A stretch of 16,725 bases of DNA from an uncultured Clostridia bacterium (GCA_934631985.1 CAKTYE010000057.1:1-16725), one strand, 5' to 3'; positions 1 through 7,442 are shown, numbered from the stretch's first letter. The notes: generated by a model not told the origin, from the sequence alone. Numbers and translations: made by a program.

Positions 1-648
1 GAAAATTCAAGTGAGGAAGAAATTCTCTCACTCAATCCAGACCTTTTGATTTTCGACGATCCAACCCTGCAAGTAGATTATGCGGAAGTTTTTCCTTCCT
101 TTGCCAAAGCCAAAATACCAACAATATTTCTTGACAGCCCTCAGTCCATAGATGAAATTACGGATTTGATTCTTCTCTTGGGAAATGCTGTTCAAAAACA
201 GGAAGAAGCGCTTTGCATGGTGGAAGAAATGCACTCATCCACGGCTGCTATTCGTGAATTAGCAGAAAAAGTGCCGGAAAATGAGATAAAAACGGTTGCC
301 CTGTATGGAGAACCTTCTCCCTTTTTCGATATTGCTGCGAAAGCTTGCGGAATCAATGGCGTGTATTGCGGCGACAAAAAGGCATTGCTGGATACGGCAC
401 CAGATGCTATCATTATAGAGCCATATTGTGTTGATGTAGGCTGCTATATTCTGGGGATTGGAAAGGCCTATTCTGTTGAGTGCATTGCAGGGCTAAAAAC
501 CGATCCTTGTCTTTCGCAGCTTGCGGCAGTTTCTTCAAATAATATTTTTGTGATTTACTTTTCTGGAAGCCAGTACATTTCTGATTGTACGCTGCGCCTT
601 TTCGAAGCCGTATATCCAGAACTGGAAAAAACTGAAGGCAGTTCTTGA
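1..648 (+). CDS. ABC transporter substrate-binding protein, TroA/BtuF-FhuD type (5' partial)
   Basis: The reading frame is open from the first base, so the start lies outside the window and the TTG at 46 is internal. The visible 215 residues begin with 'EEEILSLNPDLLIFDD', the usual 'sleeilalkPDLvi' element at the end of the first lobe of class III periplasmic binding proteins. A long connecting helix follows (about residues 60-105), then second-lobe features ('VALYGEPSPFFDIAAKACG', 'PDAIIIEPYCVD', 'LAAVSSNNIFVI'). In this family the exported lipoprotein delivers siderophore-iron, haem or cobalamin to a membrane permease; the ligand cannot be read from the sequence. The signal peptide and lipobox lie outside the window. 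The gene is clearly more AT-rich than the genes that follow, so it may belong to a separate, perhaps transferred, uptake locus. No permease or ATPase gene follows it here, so any partners must lie upstream. Confidence 0.72.
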   Translation, partial: ENSSEEEILSLNPDLLIFDDPTLQVDYAEVFPSFAKAKIPTIFLDSPQSIDEITDLILLLGNAVQKQEEALCMVEEMHSSTAAIRELAEKVPENEIKTVALYGEPSPFFDIAAKACGINGVYCGDKKALLDTAPDAIIIEPYCVDVGCYILGIGKAYSVECIAGLKTDPCLSQLAAVSSNNIFVIYFSGSQYISDCTLRLFEAVYPELEKTEGSS

Positions 649-768
649 CGTGGTGTGCCAAGTCGTTAAAAAATTTTTTGATTTTAACCAGTTCCAGTCA
701 TGATATTCCCTCCACCTGCATAAACTGCTTATGGTACTTAAAATACTACAAGAAAGTGAGCGAGTGCT
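649..768. other. AT-rich intergenic segment with A6T6 dyad
   Basis: At 668-679 there is a perfect AAAAAATTTTTT palindrome, enclosed by GTTAAAA (665-671) and TTTTAAC (682-688). This could be a weak terminator for the transporter gene or a bent-DNA site. It has no GC-rich stem, so termination is uncertain. Composition changes from AT-rich to GC-rich across this gap. Confidence 0.3.
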
Positions 769-1269
769 ATGCAGATGCCATCGAAAGCTGCCCTTGATTC
801 CCTGTCTTTTGCCCATCAGAACTTCGGTTCCCGCCTGCGTCACTTGGAGCTGTCCCTGAATGCAGCCTTACAGTGCCCGGACAACACGCCCTTCTACATG
901 GATGTGGATTTCGAGGTGGATGCATTCGCCCGGCTGCTGATGTGGCGGCAGGAGCATTGCACCATGCAGCGCCTGACTGCCGCGGAGGTGGAGGAACTTC
1001 TGCGCTGGGTGACACAAGGGCTGCAAATCGAAACACATATCGCGGCCTACCTTGCGGCGCATCCGGAGAGCGCAGCGTCTATCCCACCTGAAGCTTGGGA
1101 AGCGCAGCCTGATGAAGCACGGTACCTGTATTGGAACCTGTTGCTGCTGTATCAGGATGGAACGGCGCAGCGGGTTTCCGGGCAGGGCGGCTTGCCCATG
1201 TGGCTGGACAGACTGGTGCAAAAGCTCATGGCCTGCGTGCCGGAAGAAGCAGGCTGTCAGGAAAGCTGA
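769..1269 (+). CDS. hypothetical protein, 166 aa, mostly helical
   Basis: Not recognised. The protein is soluble, with no signal peptide or membrane segment, and appears mainly alpha-helical. It is rich in Leu, Ala, Glu, Gln and Trp, and has an acidic segment 'FYMDVDFEVDAFARLLMW' near residues 42-59 and 'PDEARYLYWNLLLLYQDG' near 113-130. It contains four Cys (35, 64, 155, 163), but no metal-binding spacing is obvious. The start is the ATG at 769 or the second ATG at 775; the upstream AAGAAAGTGAG is only a weak ribosome binding site. Codon use and GC content match the downstream genes, and a strong terminator follows, which supports a real monocistronic gene. The Trp/Tyr-containing repeats could suggest a small helical-bundle or ligand-binding protein, but no function is assigned. 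Confidence 0.6.
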   Translation: MQMPSKAALDSLSFAHQNFGSRLRHLELSLNAALQCPDNTPFYMDVDFEVDAFARLLMWRQEHCTMQRLTAAEVEELLRWVTQGLQIETHIAAYLAAHPESAASIPPEAWEAQPDEARYLYWNLLLLYQDGTAQRVSGQGGLPMWLDRLVQKLMACVPEEAGCQES

Positions 1270-1276
1270 AAAGGAT

Positions 1277-1316
1277 GCTCCCGGCATGCGGTGCAGGCAT
1301 GCCGAGAGCGCTTTTT
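1277..1316 (+). terminator. Rho-independent terminator after the 166-aa gene
   Basis: Stem GCTC-c-CGGCATGC (1277-1289) pairs with GCATGCCG-a-GAGC (1297-1309), with one C/A mismatch and a 7-base loop. TTTTT follows at 1312-1316. It starts 8 bases after the stop codon. Confidence 0.8.
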
Positions 1317-1345
1317 ATAAAGGCTAGCCAGGATGCTCCCTGCTG

Positions 1346-1354
1346 TGCTATACT
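1346..1354 (+). promoter_or_regulatory. Extended -10 promoter for the esterase gene
   Basis: TGCTATACT is an extended -10 (TGn + TATACT at 1349-1354), 39 bases before the ATG at 1394. No good -35 is visible at 17 bp, which is tolerated by extended -10 promoters. A GCTAGCC heptamer occurs on both sides of the element (1323-1329 and 1358-1364), a possible operator half-site pair. Confidence 0.45.
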
Positions 1355-1393
1355 TAAGCTAGCCGAACAGCATATGGAAAGGAATGAATTTTT

Positions 1394-2161
1394 ATGGCAA
1401 GCATGACCATCAGCTTTTATGCGCCGTCTCTTTCGCGGACGGTAGACCTTTGCGCACTTGTGCCTGTAGACGGCATGAACATGCCTGCGGAGCAGAAGCC
1501 CCTGCGGGCGCTCTATCTTCTGCACGGCCTGTACGGCAGCGAGCATGACTGGTTCAATTATACCCAGGTGATGCTCTGGGCGCGTCAGCATGATCTGGCA
1601 GTCTTCTGTCCCGCAGGGGAAAACGCCTTCTATGTGGATACGCCCTCTGGCGGAACGGATTATCTGCGCTTTCTTGGCGAAGACCTTATTCAATTTACCC
1701 GGCGGCTGTTTCCGCTGTCGCATCGACGGGAGGATACTTTTATCGGCGGCTTGTCCATGGGCGGCTTCGGCGCGTTGAATGCAGGCTTTACCTATCCCGA
1801 GGTGTTCGGAAGGGTGATGGCCTTCTCCGCAGCCCTGCGCCCCTGGCTTCGCATGGGTGACCCTGCGCGGGATGCAGTGCATCGTCCTGCCTACCGCGAT
1901 AGTCTTTTTGCAGCTGCCCCTTCACGGTGGGATACGCTGACGCTTGCCAGGGCCTGCGGAGCGCGCTGCCCTGCGCTGTGGCTGTCCTGTGGCACGGAGG
2001 ATTCTCTGCTGTCAGAAAATGAGCTGTTCGTCAGTGGCCTGCGGGAAGCTGGTATCCCGGCGGTCTTTACAACGGCCCCAGGCGGGCATGCCTGGCCTTT
2101 CTGGAACAGCGCTGTTTGTGCGGCGCTGGATTGGGCCTGCGGAGACGAAGCTGAACAGTAA
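1394..2161 (+). CDS. Putative serine esterase, FrmB / esterase D (PF00756) family
   Basis: A 255-aa alpha/beta hydrolase of the esterase-D family, which includes S-formylglutathione hydrolases, feruloyl and acetyl-xylan esterases and mycolyltransferases. 'YLLHGLYGSEHDW' (41-53) forms the oxyanion region. The nucleophile elbow 'GGLSMGGFGA' places Ser121 as the catalytic serine. Asp203 in 'CGTEDSLL' and His232 in 'GGHAWPFWN' complete the triad. There is no signal peptide, so the enzyme is likely cytoplasmic, removing acyl groups from small esters or imported acylated sugars; the exact substrate is open. AAAGGA at 1378-1383 lies about 10 bases before the ATG; a second in-frame ATG (residue 4) is the alternative start. 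It is separated from the upstream gene by a terminator and has its own promoter. Confidence 0.85.
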   Translation: MASMTISFYAPSLSRTVDLCALVPVDGMNMPAEQKPLRALYLLHGLYGSEHDWFNYTQVMLWARQHDLAVFCPAGENAFYVDTPSGGTDYLRFLGEDLIQFTRRLFPLSHRREDTFIGGLSMGGFGALNAGFTYPEVFGRVMAFSAALRPWLRMGDPARDAVHRPAYRDSLFAAAPSRWDTLTLARACGARCPALWLSCGTEDSLLSENELFVSGLREAGIPAVFTTAPGGHAWPFWNSAVCAALDWACGDEAEQ

Positions 2162-2207
2162 GAGAAGAGCGATGCCTTTCACAATACATAGGGAAAAGCT
2201 GCGTTCA

Positions 2208-2236
2208 TTTACTTGTGCTCCGATTGCCTTTATATT
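2208..2236 (+). promoter_or_regulatory. Likely sigma-A promoter of the serine hydrolase / phosphorylase operon
   Basis: TTTACT (2208-2213) and TATATT (2231-2236) are separated by 17 bp, in an otherwise AT-richer gap of 132 bases between stop and start. The match to TTGACA/TATAAT is 4/6 and 5/6. It lies 57 bases before the ATG at 2294. Confidence 0.45.
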
Positions 2237-2293
2237 AGGATGTGAGCAATCAAATGCGTGAGGGCCTTCGCCCACCATGGAGAGGAAACGTCA

Positions 2294-3715
2294 ATGACAT
2301 ATATTCCGCGTGTGACCCCGGAAGCAGTCGGCCTGTCCAGCCGCTGTATTCTTCGGATGCTGGATCGCCTGGCAGAAAAGCAGGTTGACCTGACGAGCAT
2401 ACTGCTGCTGCGGCAGGACAAGGTGCTGTTTGAAGCCTATTGGACGCCTTATGACCCGGCGCAGCTGCGCACAGTCTATTCTATGAGCAAGACCTTCACA
2501 GCGCTGGCTGTGGGTATGGCGGTGGGGGATGGCGTGCTGCGCTTGGAGGATCGGGTGGTAGACCTGTTCCCGGAGCAGGCACAGCATGCGCCCCAAAGTC
2601 CTGAACTGGAAGCGCTGACCCTGCGGCATCTGCTGACGATGTCCACGGGGCAGGGGCGGGAACCTTTTCATCAGCCTAATGCCTGGACGGACATGATCAC
2701 GGCGTTTCTGCGGGAACCCTTCAAGGATGCACCGGGGCAGACCTTCCGCTACAATACGGCGGCAAGCTACATGTTGGCGGCGGCGCTGAAGCAGAAGGGC
2801 ATTGATCTGGAAGCATATCTGCAAGCGCGCCTGTTTGCGCCGATGGGCATCACGGGGACGCGCTGGCTGCGGGACCCGCATGACATTTGTGCGGGCGGCT
2901 TCGGACTTTCCTTGCATGCGGAGGATATTGCGCGGCTGGGCATCCTGCTGCTGCACGAAGGATGCTGGGAGGGCAGGCAGCTTGTTCCAGCGGCGTTTGT
3001 GCGGGCGGCCTCGCAAAAGCAGATCAACAACGGAGGCAATCCGACGAGCGACTGGGCGCAGGGCTATGGTTACCAAATGTGGCGCTGCTGCCATGACGGT
3101 TTCCGGGCGGACGGCATGTACGGGCAGTTCTGTGTGGTGCATCCGGCGCTGAAAACAATTCTGGTGACGAACGGCGTTACGGCGGACATGCAGGAGATCC
3201 TTCGCGCATATTACGAAGAAGTATTGACACAGTATACAGACGTGCCCCTGCCTGAGGATACAGCGGCGCAGGAAGTCCTGCATCAGCAGGCGGCAGCCCT
3301 GCATTACACCCGCCCGGCTCCAGCGGATGATGGCGGCCAAATCCCGGCGGCCTATCTGCGAGAGGGATTGCTACCGCAGGGTCTTTGCCTGCACTTGACG
3401 GACGAAAAATTGCTGGTGACGGATAAAGCAGGGGAGGCGCGCTATGCCGCAGCACGCGGCGCATGGCATACCATTCACCGGGCAGTGCACTGCGAACCCT
3501 TTGTGACCCGCGATTTGCGGGATGCCCCGGCACAGGCTGCCTGGGGCATGACGGCGGGGAAGCTCACCCTCAAAATGTTTGAGCCGGAGTTTGTGGAGGA
3601 GGATACCCTGACGTTGGAGCAAACTGCTTCGGGCATCCACGTCTGCCTGCGGAACACGACCCTTGGGGATACGCAGGCGGAGGTCTATGCGGATACGTTC
3701 GTTCCAGCGAAGTAA
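2294..3715 (+). CDS. Serine hydrolase, beta-lactamase / PBP-4*-like (PF00144)
   Basis: A 473-aa protein with the class C beta-lactamase fold. The SxxK motif is S63-M-S-K66 ('VYSMSKTF'), the Tyr motif is Y153-N-T ('FRYNTAASYML'), and 'GMYGQ' at 274-278 sits where the third (KTG-like) motif is expected. The C-terminal ~150 residues form an extra beta-rich domain ('LTDEKLLVTD', 'AWGMTAGKLTLKMFEPEF'), as in many bacterial serine hydrolases annotated as beta-lactamase-related. The ATG at 2294 is chosen over an in-frame ATG at 2258 because GGAGAGG ends 8 bases before it. There is no signal peptide, so it is probably cytoplasmic. Family members are esterases, D-amino-acid peptidases or amidases; antibiotic resistance is not implied. 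The next gene starts 15 bases after the stop, so the two are cotranscribed. Confidence 0.85.
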   Translation: MTYIPRVTPEAVGLSSRCILRMLDRLAEKQVDLTSILLLRQDKVLFEAYWTPYDPAQLRTVYSMSKTFTALAVGMAVGDGVLRLEDRVVDLFPEQAQHAPQSPELEALTLRHLLTMSTGQGREPFHQPNAWTDMITAFLREPFKDAPGQTFRYNTAASYMLAAALKQKGIDLEAYLQARLFAPMGITGTRWLRDPHDICAGGFGLSLHAEDIARLGILLLHEGCWEGRQLVPAAFVRAASQKQINNGGNPTSDWAQGYGYQMWRCCHDGFRADGMYGQFCVVHPALKTILVTNGVTADMQEILRAYYEEVLTQYTDVPLPEDTAAQEVLHQQAAALHYTRPAPADDGGQIPAAYLREGLLPQGLCLHLTDEKLLVTDKAGEARYAAARGAWHTIHRAVHCEPFVTRDLRDAPAQAAWGMTAGKLTLKMFEPEFVEEDTLTLEQTASGIHVCLRNTTLGDTQAEVYADTFVPAK

Positions 3716-3730
3716 AGGAGGGAAAAGTGC

Positions 3731-4495
3731 ATGTGGCGCATACCAGAGGATGATACCGCCCCGGTGCTTACCGCAGCGGAGCAGCTGAGCAGTGCGCATC
3801 GGGGGTGCAGCTATCGTCTGCCTGACGTGGCAGTGGTGTATTTTATGAGCGGCGCGGCGGATGCAGTGCGGGCGAATTGTGCCTGCACGCAGTATCCCGA
3901 GGATTTTCCACGCTTTTTGAACCGCTGCCCCATTTGGCGCTTGAATGATGCGGAGGTCTGCTTCCTAAACGGCGGTGCGGGTGCGCCGCAGGCGGCGGAC
4001 ACCATAGAGACGCTTGCAGCACTGGGCGTGAAAACGGTGCTTTCTGTGGGCCTGATCGGCGCGTTTAGTCGGCAGCTTCGCGTGGGGGAGATCATTGCGC
4101 CCCGCCGTGCCTTTGTGGAGGAAGGTGCGTCGCTGCACTACTATGAACGCATTGCCAGCGCCAGTCCGGATACAGAGCTGCTGTGGCAGCTTTCCTCCCG
4201 GTACGGCTGGCAGACCTGCCCCATTGTGACGACGGATGCAATTTATCGGCAAACTTTCATGAAGGAACAGCTTTGGCGGGAACAGGGAGCCGTGGGGGTG
4301 GACATGGAGACCTCAGCGGTGTTCAGCGTATCGAAATATCTGGGCTTGCGGGCAGCGGCGATGTTGATGGCCTCGGACCAACATCCGCAGGCGTCAGGGG
4401 AGCCGCGCTGGGCATGGCACATGACCGATGCTCTACGGGAGGACATGGCGGAAAAGAGCATCAGCTTCGCGCGGGGGCTGGCGGAAAAGGCTTAA
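3731..4495 (+). CDS. Nucleoside phosphorylase-like protein (PNP_UDP_1 / uridine phosphorylase family)
   Basis: The 254-aa length matches family norms (about 250 aa). Family signatures are visible: 'FLNGGAGAPQAADTIETLAALG' around residues 78-99 (phosphate-binding and helix), 'TVLSVGLIGAFS' (102-113), 'VGEIIAPRRAFVEEG' (118-132), 'VTTDAIYR' (166-173) and 'VGVDMETSAVF' (188-198), where Glu193 would bind the ribose hydroxyl groups. Such enzymes split nucleosides with phosphate to a free base plus ribose-1-phosphate; base preference cannot be assigned. AAAGGAGG lies 9-10 bases before the ATG, and the gene is 15 bases behind the serine hydrolase, so it is the second gene of that operon. The pairing suggests hydrolysis of a modified substrate before or after base removal, which is inference only. 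Confidence 0.82.
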   Translation: MWRIPEDDTAPVLTAAEQLSSAHRGCSYRLPDVAVVYFMSGAADAVRANCACTQYPEDFPRFLNRCPIWRLNDAEVCFLNGGAGAPQAADTIETLAALGVKTVLSVGLIGAFSRQLRVGEIIAPRRAFVEEGASLHYYERIASASPDTELLWQLSSRYGWQTCPIVTTDAIYRQTFMKEQLWREQGAVGVDMETSAVFSVSKYLGLRAAAMLMASDQHPQASGEPRWAWHMTDALREDMAEKSISFARGLAEKA

Positions 4496-4516
4496 ATGGC
4501 TGGGTAATGAAACGAA

Positions 4517-4549
4517 AAGGCTGTGCAGTGGAAAGTGCTGCACAGCCTT
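4517..4549. terminator. Bidirectional terminator between convergent genes
   Basis: AAGGCTGTGCAG (4517-4528) pairs perfectly with CTGCACAGCCTT (4538-4549) around a 9-base loop. Read on the minus strand it is followed by TTTTCGTTTC, a good U-rich tail for the GH127 relic. Read on the plus strand, 22 bases after the phosphorylase stop, the tail is poorer (CTCGTTACTTCTTC). Confidence 0.75.
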
Positions 4550-4553
4550 CTCG

Positions 4554-5705
4554 TTACTTCTTCACCACCGGGAAGTAAACGGTATACGCTTCATGACCGA
4601 TCTCATACAGCAGACGGAACTCGATCCCGAAGGGCTGATGATAGGTTTTCCAGCGGGGCCGCCAGGACTGCCACTGCCGTTCGTCCGACGCGCACAGCAG
4701 GGAATCCTCCGGGTTCTCCTTATCGCCGTAGAGAAGATGCTCCTCCGAGACCAGTCCCGCCAGACAGATGGGGCCGTCCATAAAGGCCACCATGTCAGGA
4801 TCATCGGGCAGCGGATAACAGCTCAGGCGCTTGCCGATACGGATGGTCACCGCCTGCTTGTGCCAGGTGCGTACCACATGCGCAAAGCCGTGTTCGTCCG
4901 TGGTGTAGTCGGCCTTTTCGCCGTCCACCATCACTTCCAGCAGACCAACCATCCAGCCGGGCATGCGGATGGACAGATCAAACGTCACCGGCGCGTCCGC
5001 GTCGATGCGAACCTGATAGCACCAGGCATGAGGACGGCTCAGGACGGTGCGGTTGATGGCGCTGTCACGCATCATTTCGCCGCCCGTCTGCGCCAACTCC
5101 TGCTGCTCCAGGCACACTGTAATACCTTGAACGCTGGTCTGCGCCTTGGCGGGCAGATACTGCACCACGGCGATCCCGTCATCTGTCTGATAGAAAATAT
5201 GCTCATGATGGATGGCGTTGGCCTGCACCAGCGAGCAGTGGCAGCACCAGAAATCCTCCGTCCGGGCCCCCCAGTGCTTGTGCGCGCCCTGCATCAGCGG
5301 CAGATAGTACGCCACGGTGGTGACTTCCTCCTCGGTGTTGTCCTTAGGGAAGGGATGCCCGCCGATTTGGAATTCCCGCTCGTCTTTCCAGAAACCCTGG
5401 GCGAAAATGCCGTTGTACAGGTTGCGTTCCCAGTAGTCAGCATATTTTGCGTCGCCTGTCCAGCGGAAAAAATACTCCGCCAGCCGCATCATGTTGTATA
5501 CAATGCAATGCTCCTGATTTTTGTCCCCCAGTCGTGCACGAAGCTGCCCCATGGGACTCCACACCTCGCCGGAGGTCTGACCGCCTGTGGCATACATGCC
5601 GCGTTCCTCCACGGCGCTGCGCCAGTAGGCCTCCACCACCTGCCGATAATATGCTTCGCCCATGACCTCATAACCTGTGCTTGTACTCCCACATTTCTTT
5701 GCCAT
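4554..5705 (-). pseudogene. GH127-like beta-L-arabinofuranosidase (DUF1680), 5'-truncated remnant
   Basis: The frame encodes the C-terminal ~380 residues of a GH127-type glycosidase; the family is usually about 650 aa. Counting from the TTG at 5729, 'NQEHCIVYNMMRLAEYFF' (71-88) carries the Glu73/Cys75 pair and 'EDFWCCHCS' (158-166) carries Cys162-Cys163. These match Glu338, Cys340, Cys417 and Cys418 of the characterised enzyme HypBA1, where they bind zinc and Cys417 is the nucleophile. 'YADYWERNLYNGIFAQG' is also typical. Homology seems to begin near residue 19 ('GYEVMGEAYYRQ', plus position ~5675), so roughly 270 N-terminal residues are missing. No ribosome binding site precedes the ATG at 5705 or the TTG at 5729, and the DNA beyond is the promoter of the opposite-strand glycosyltransferase. 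The retained frame and terminator suggest a fairly recent truncation. Confidence 0.75.
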
Positions 5706-5722
5706 GAAAATGTTGCAGCACC

Positions 5723-5751
5723 TTGACAAAGACTGTCATTTGGTGTTTAAT
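5723..5751 (+). promoter_or_regulatory. Strong sigma-A promoter of the glycosyltransferase gene
   Basis: TTGACA (5723-5728), 17-bp spacer, TTTAAT (5746-5751): a 6/6 -35 and a 5/6 -10. An inverted repeat TGACA-N5-TGTCA (5724-5738) overlaps the -35 and could be a small operator. Confidence 0.7.
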
Positions 5752-5819
5752 CAAAACGTTATGGCGAAACACGGAAAGACGAGGAAAGCGGCGGGCGCCG
5801 TTTGAAGGAGGAACTTCTG

Positions 5820-7133
5820 TTGCAGGTGCTGCAAGCTGTGTTACAGGGCATCTATGCCGTGCTGGGCGCGTGGCTGATGTTGATGTTTGCATATCAAATG
5901 GTGCTGACGCTTTTCGGCTTCAAGCGCAAGACCAAGGACTATGCGGATCACGACCCGAAAAGCCGTTTTCTGGTGCTGGTGCCTGCACACAATGAGGAAG
6001 CGGTCATCGGGGATATGATCGACAACCTGAACCGCATGGACTACCCTAAGGAACTGTACGACTTCTATATTATTGCGGATAACTGCACGGACAACACGGC
6101 GGAAAAGGCGCGGAGCCTGGGCGCAAAGGTCATTGAGACGCACAAGGAAGCCCCTGACGCACCCACCGGCAAGCCCATCGCCCTGAAAAAAGCACTGGAT
6201 TATCTGGGTGATTACGAGAATCGCTATGACCTGATGATGATCTTCGACGCGGACAACCTGATGGATACCAACATGTTCCGCGAGGTCAACAGTCAGTATC
6301 TGGATAAGGATAAGCCTGACTTTATCCAGTGCTATCTGGGCAGCAAGAATAAAAAAGGCGTGGTGGCTAAGTTCTATTACACAAGCTACACCATTACGAA
6401 CCGCTTTTTTCAGGAAGCTAAGTATCGTCTGGGCTTGAATTGTTCCATTGGCGGCACTGGCTTTGCTACGTCCACCAAGTATCTTGCGCAGCGCGGCGGC
6501 TGGACTACGATGTCTTTGACAGAAGACTTTGAGATTCAGGTAGAAGCTACGTTGGCAGGCAAACGTATTTTGTGGAACCATAATACCCGGATTTATGATG
6601 AAAAGCCCACTCGTATCTGTGCCAGTTTTCGGCAGAAGACTCGTTGGGCGCAGGGACATTGGTTTGTAGCATTGCGTAACACGGGTAAGGTATTTAGTGG
6701 ACTGATTACCGGCAAACTCAGCGTAGGCGAGGCATTGAGCCTGTTGACTTATATGTACAGCTTGTCAACATATTTGATTGCTCTGATTCAGCTGGCAATT
6801 TCGCTGATTTTGCTGTTGCCGGGATTTTCGTACCAAGTTGACGCGCCAACATTAAATTCACTCCTTGGAGGCCTGGCAATTTTTGCATACAGCTACTTCA
6901 TGCTGTTCTATTTGGCAGACTGGATGGACAACGGCATTAAGTTCAATCTGCGCACAATCCTGCCGCTAATTTGGAGTGTGATAGTGAACACGGTTATCGC
7001 GGCATGCAGTCAGTTGGCTGGCCTGTGGAAGCATCGTCAGCAGCATGACTGGGTGAAGACGGAACACAGCATTCAGCGCAGCAGCGTGCAGCGCACACCT
7101 ACGCTGGAGGAAGAACGTAATCTGAATGTGTAA
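5820..7133 (+). CDS. Membrane-bound family 2 glycosyltransferase (cellulose/hyaluronan synthase-like)
   Basis: A processive-type GT2 of 437 aa. Order: one N-terminal membrane helix (about 8-33); cytoplasmic GT-A domain with 'VLVPAHNEE' (52-60), DAD at 143-145 ('IFDADNLMD'), TED at 234-236 ('LTEDFEIQ') and the RxxRW motif (271-276, 'RQKTRWAQG'); then about three C-terminal helices (310-335, 347-366, 378-400) and a charged cytoplasmic tail. DxD binds UDP-sugar and metal, TED holds the catalytic base, and (Q/R)xxRW holds the acceptor. It probably makes or extends a cell-surface polysaccharide or glycolipid. The frame is open from a TTG at 5802, but AAGGAGG at 5805-5811 is the ribosome binding site, so the TTG at 5820 (8-base spacing) is chosen. 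The gene is monocistronic between its promoter and a hairpin. Confidence 0.88.
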   Translation: MQVLQAVLQGIYAVLGAWLMLMFAYQMVLTLFGFKRKTKDYADHDPKSRFLVLVPAHNEEAVIGDMIDNLNRMDYPKELYDFYIIADNCTDNTAEKARSLGAKVIETHKEAPDAPTGKPIALKKALDYLGDYENRYDLMMIFDADNLMDTNMFREVNSQYLDKDKPDFIQCYLGSKNKKGVVAKFYYTSYTITNRFFQEAKYRLGLNCSIGGTGFATSTKYLAQRGGWTTMSLTEDFEIQVEATLAGKRILWNHNTRIYDEKPTRICASFRQKTRWAQGHWFVALRNTGKVFSGLITGKLSVGEALSLLTYMYSLSTYLIALIQLAISLILLLPGFSYQVDAPTLNSLLGGLAIFAYSYFMLFYLADWMDNGIKFNLRTILPLIWSVIVNTVIAACSQLAGLWKHRQQHDWVKTEHSIQRSSVQRTPTLEEERNLNV

Positions 7134-7136
7134 TGT

Positions 7137-7228
7137 AAAGAGGCTCCCGCTTTCGCAAAGAAGGCGGGAGCCTTGTCTATGCAGGCGCACGGGCCTGCGG
7201 AGGAAAGGGGAGTACTTGCCGGGTATCT
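7137..7228. repeat. Direct repeat, copy A (SASP tail + terminator relic)
   Basis: This 92-base block aligns without gaps, at an offset of exactly 308, to 7445-7536, with most bases identical. Copy B contains the terminator and the last codons plus stop of the spore-protein gene. Copy A has the matching 'TACTTGCC' at 7213-7220, so it is the relic of a third SASP gene end. Homology fades after about 7228. Confidence 0.75.
7141..7173. terminator. Hairpin after the glycosyltransferase, derived from a SASP terminator
   Basis: AGGCTCCCGC (7141-7150) pairs perfectly with GCGGGAGCCT (7164-7173). It starts 7 bases after the glycosyltransferase stop. The tail is TTGTCT on the plus strand and TCTTTACATT on the minus, both only moderately U-rich. 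It is a copy of the spore-protein terminator at 7449-7481. Confidence 0.6.
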
Positions 7229-7440
7229 ATCTGCGGTGGAGAAGCTTTCAAATCCACCTCATCACGCTATAGCCGATGCTGTCCCACACTTGTCCTGCTG
7301 CGCCCAAACGTGTTAATGGACGAAGAAAGAGAGAATCCATTCCTAAATCTGCGTAGATTCCATGCACAAAAGCAGTTCTTTATCATCCGTATAACGCTAA
7401 GCTTCACCGAACCCCACGCCCAGCGTGGAATTTTAGGTAT
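7229..7440. other. Unassigned ~210-base segment between the two repeat copies
   Basis: No gene is supported here. It holds two small hairpins: GGTGGA (7235-7240) with TCCACC (7253-7258), and CCACGC-CCA-GCGTGG (7414-7428) followed by AATTTT. A 63-codon minus frame at 7267-7458 has no recognisable domain and runs through the terminator, so it is not called. It is less GC-rich than its surroundings and takes the place where the body of an older SASP copy should lie. Confidence 0.35.
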
Positions 7441-7442
7441 AC

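Noticed and set aside
535..843. Minus-strand frame reading 'YHDWNWLKSKNFLTTWHT', which looked like a transposase end
   Set aside because: It lies antisense to the transporter gene and the A6T6 dyad, has no DDE or DNA-binding motif, and no inverted-repeat ends were found nearby.
2294..3715. Antibiotic-resistance beta-lactamase
   Set aside because: The SxxK and Tyr motifs show only the fold. There is no signal peptide, no KTG motif, and an extra C-terminal domain, all typical of esterase/peptidase-like serine hydrolases.
4428..5726. Plus-strand open frame opposite the GH127 relic
   Set aside because: Shadow frame overlapping the phosphorylase end and the hairpin. The minus frame carries the GH127 zinc/catalytic residues.
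5668..5892. Whether the upstream minus frame supplies the missing GH127 N-terminus through a single frameshift
   Set aside because: The residues upstream ('HNVLIKHQMTVFVKVLQHFH') do not look like the GH127 N-terminal helices, and the DNA is the promoter and start of the glycosyltransferase on the other strand.
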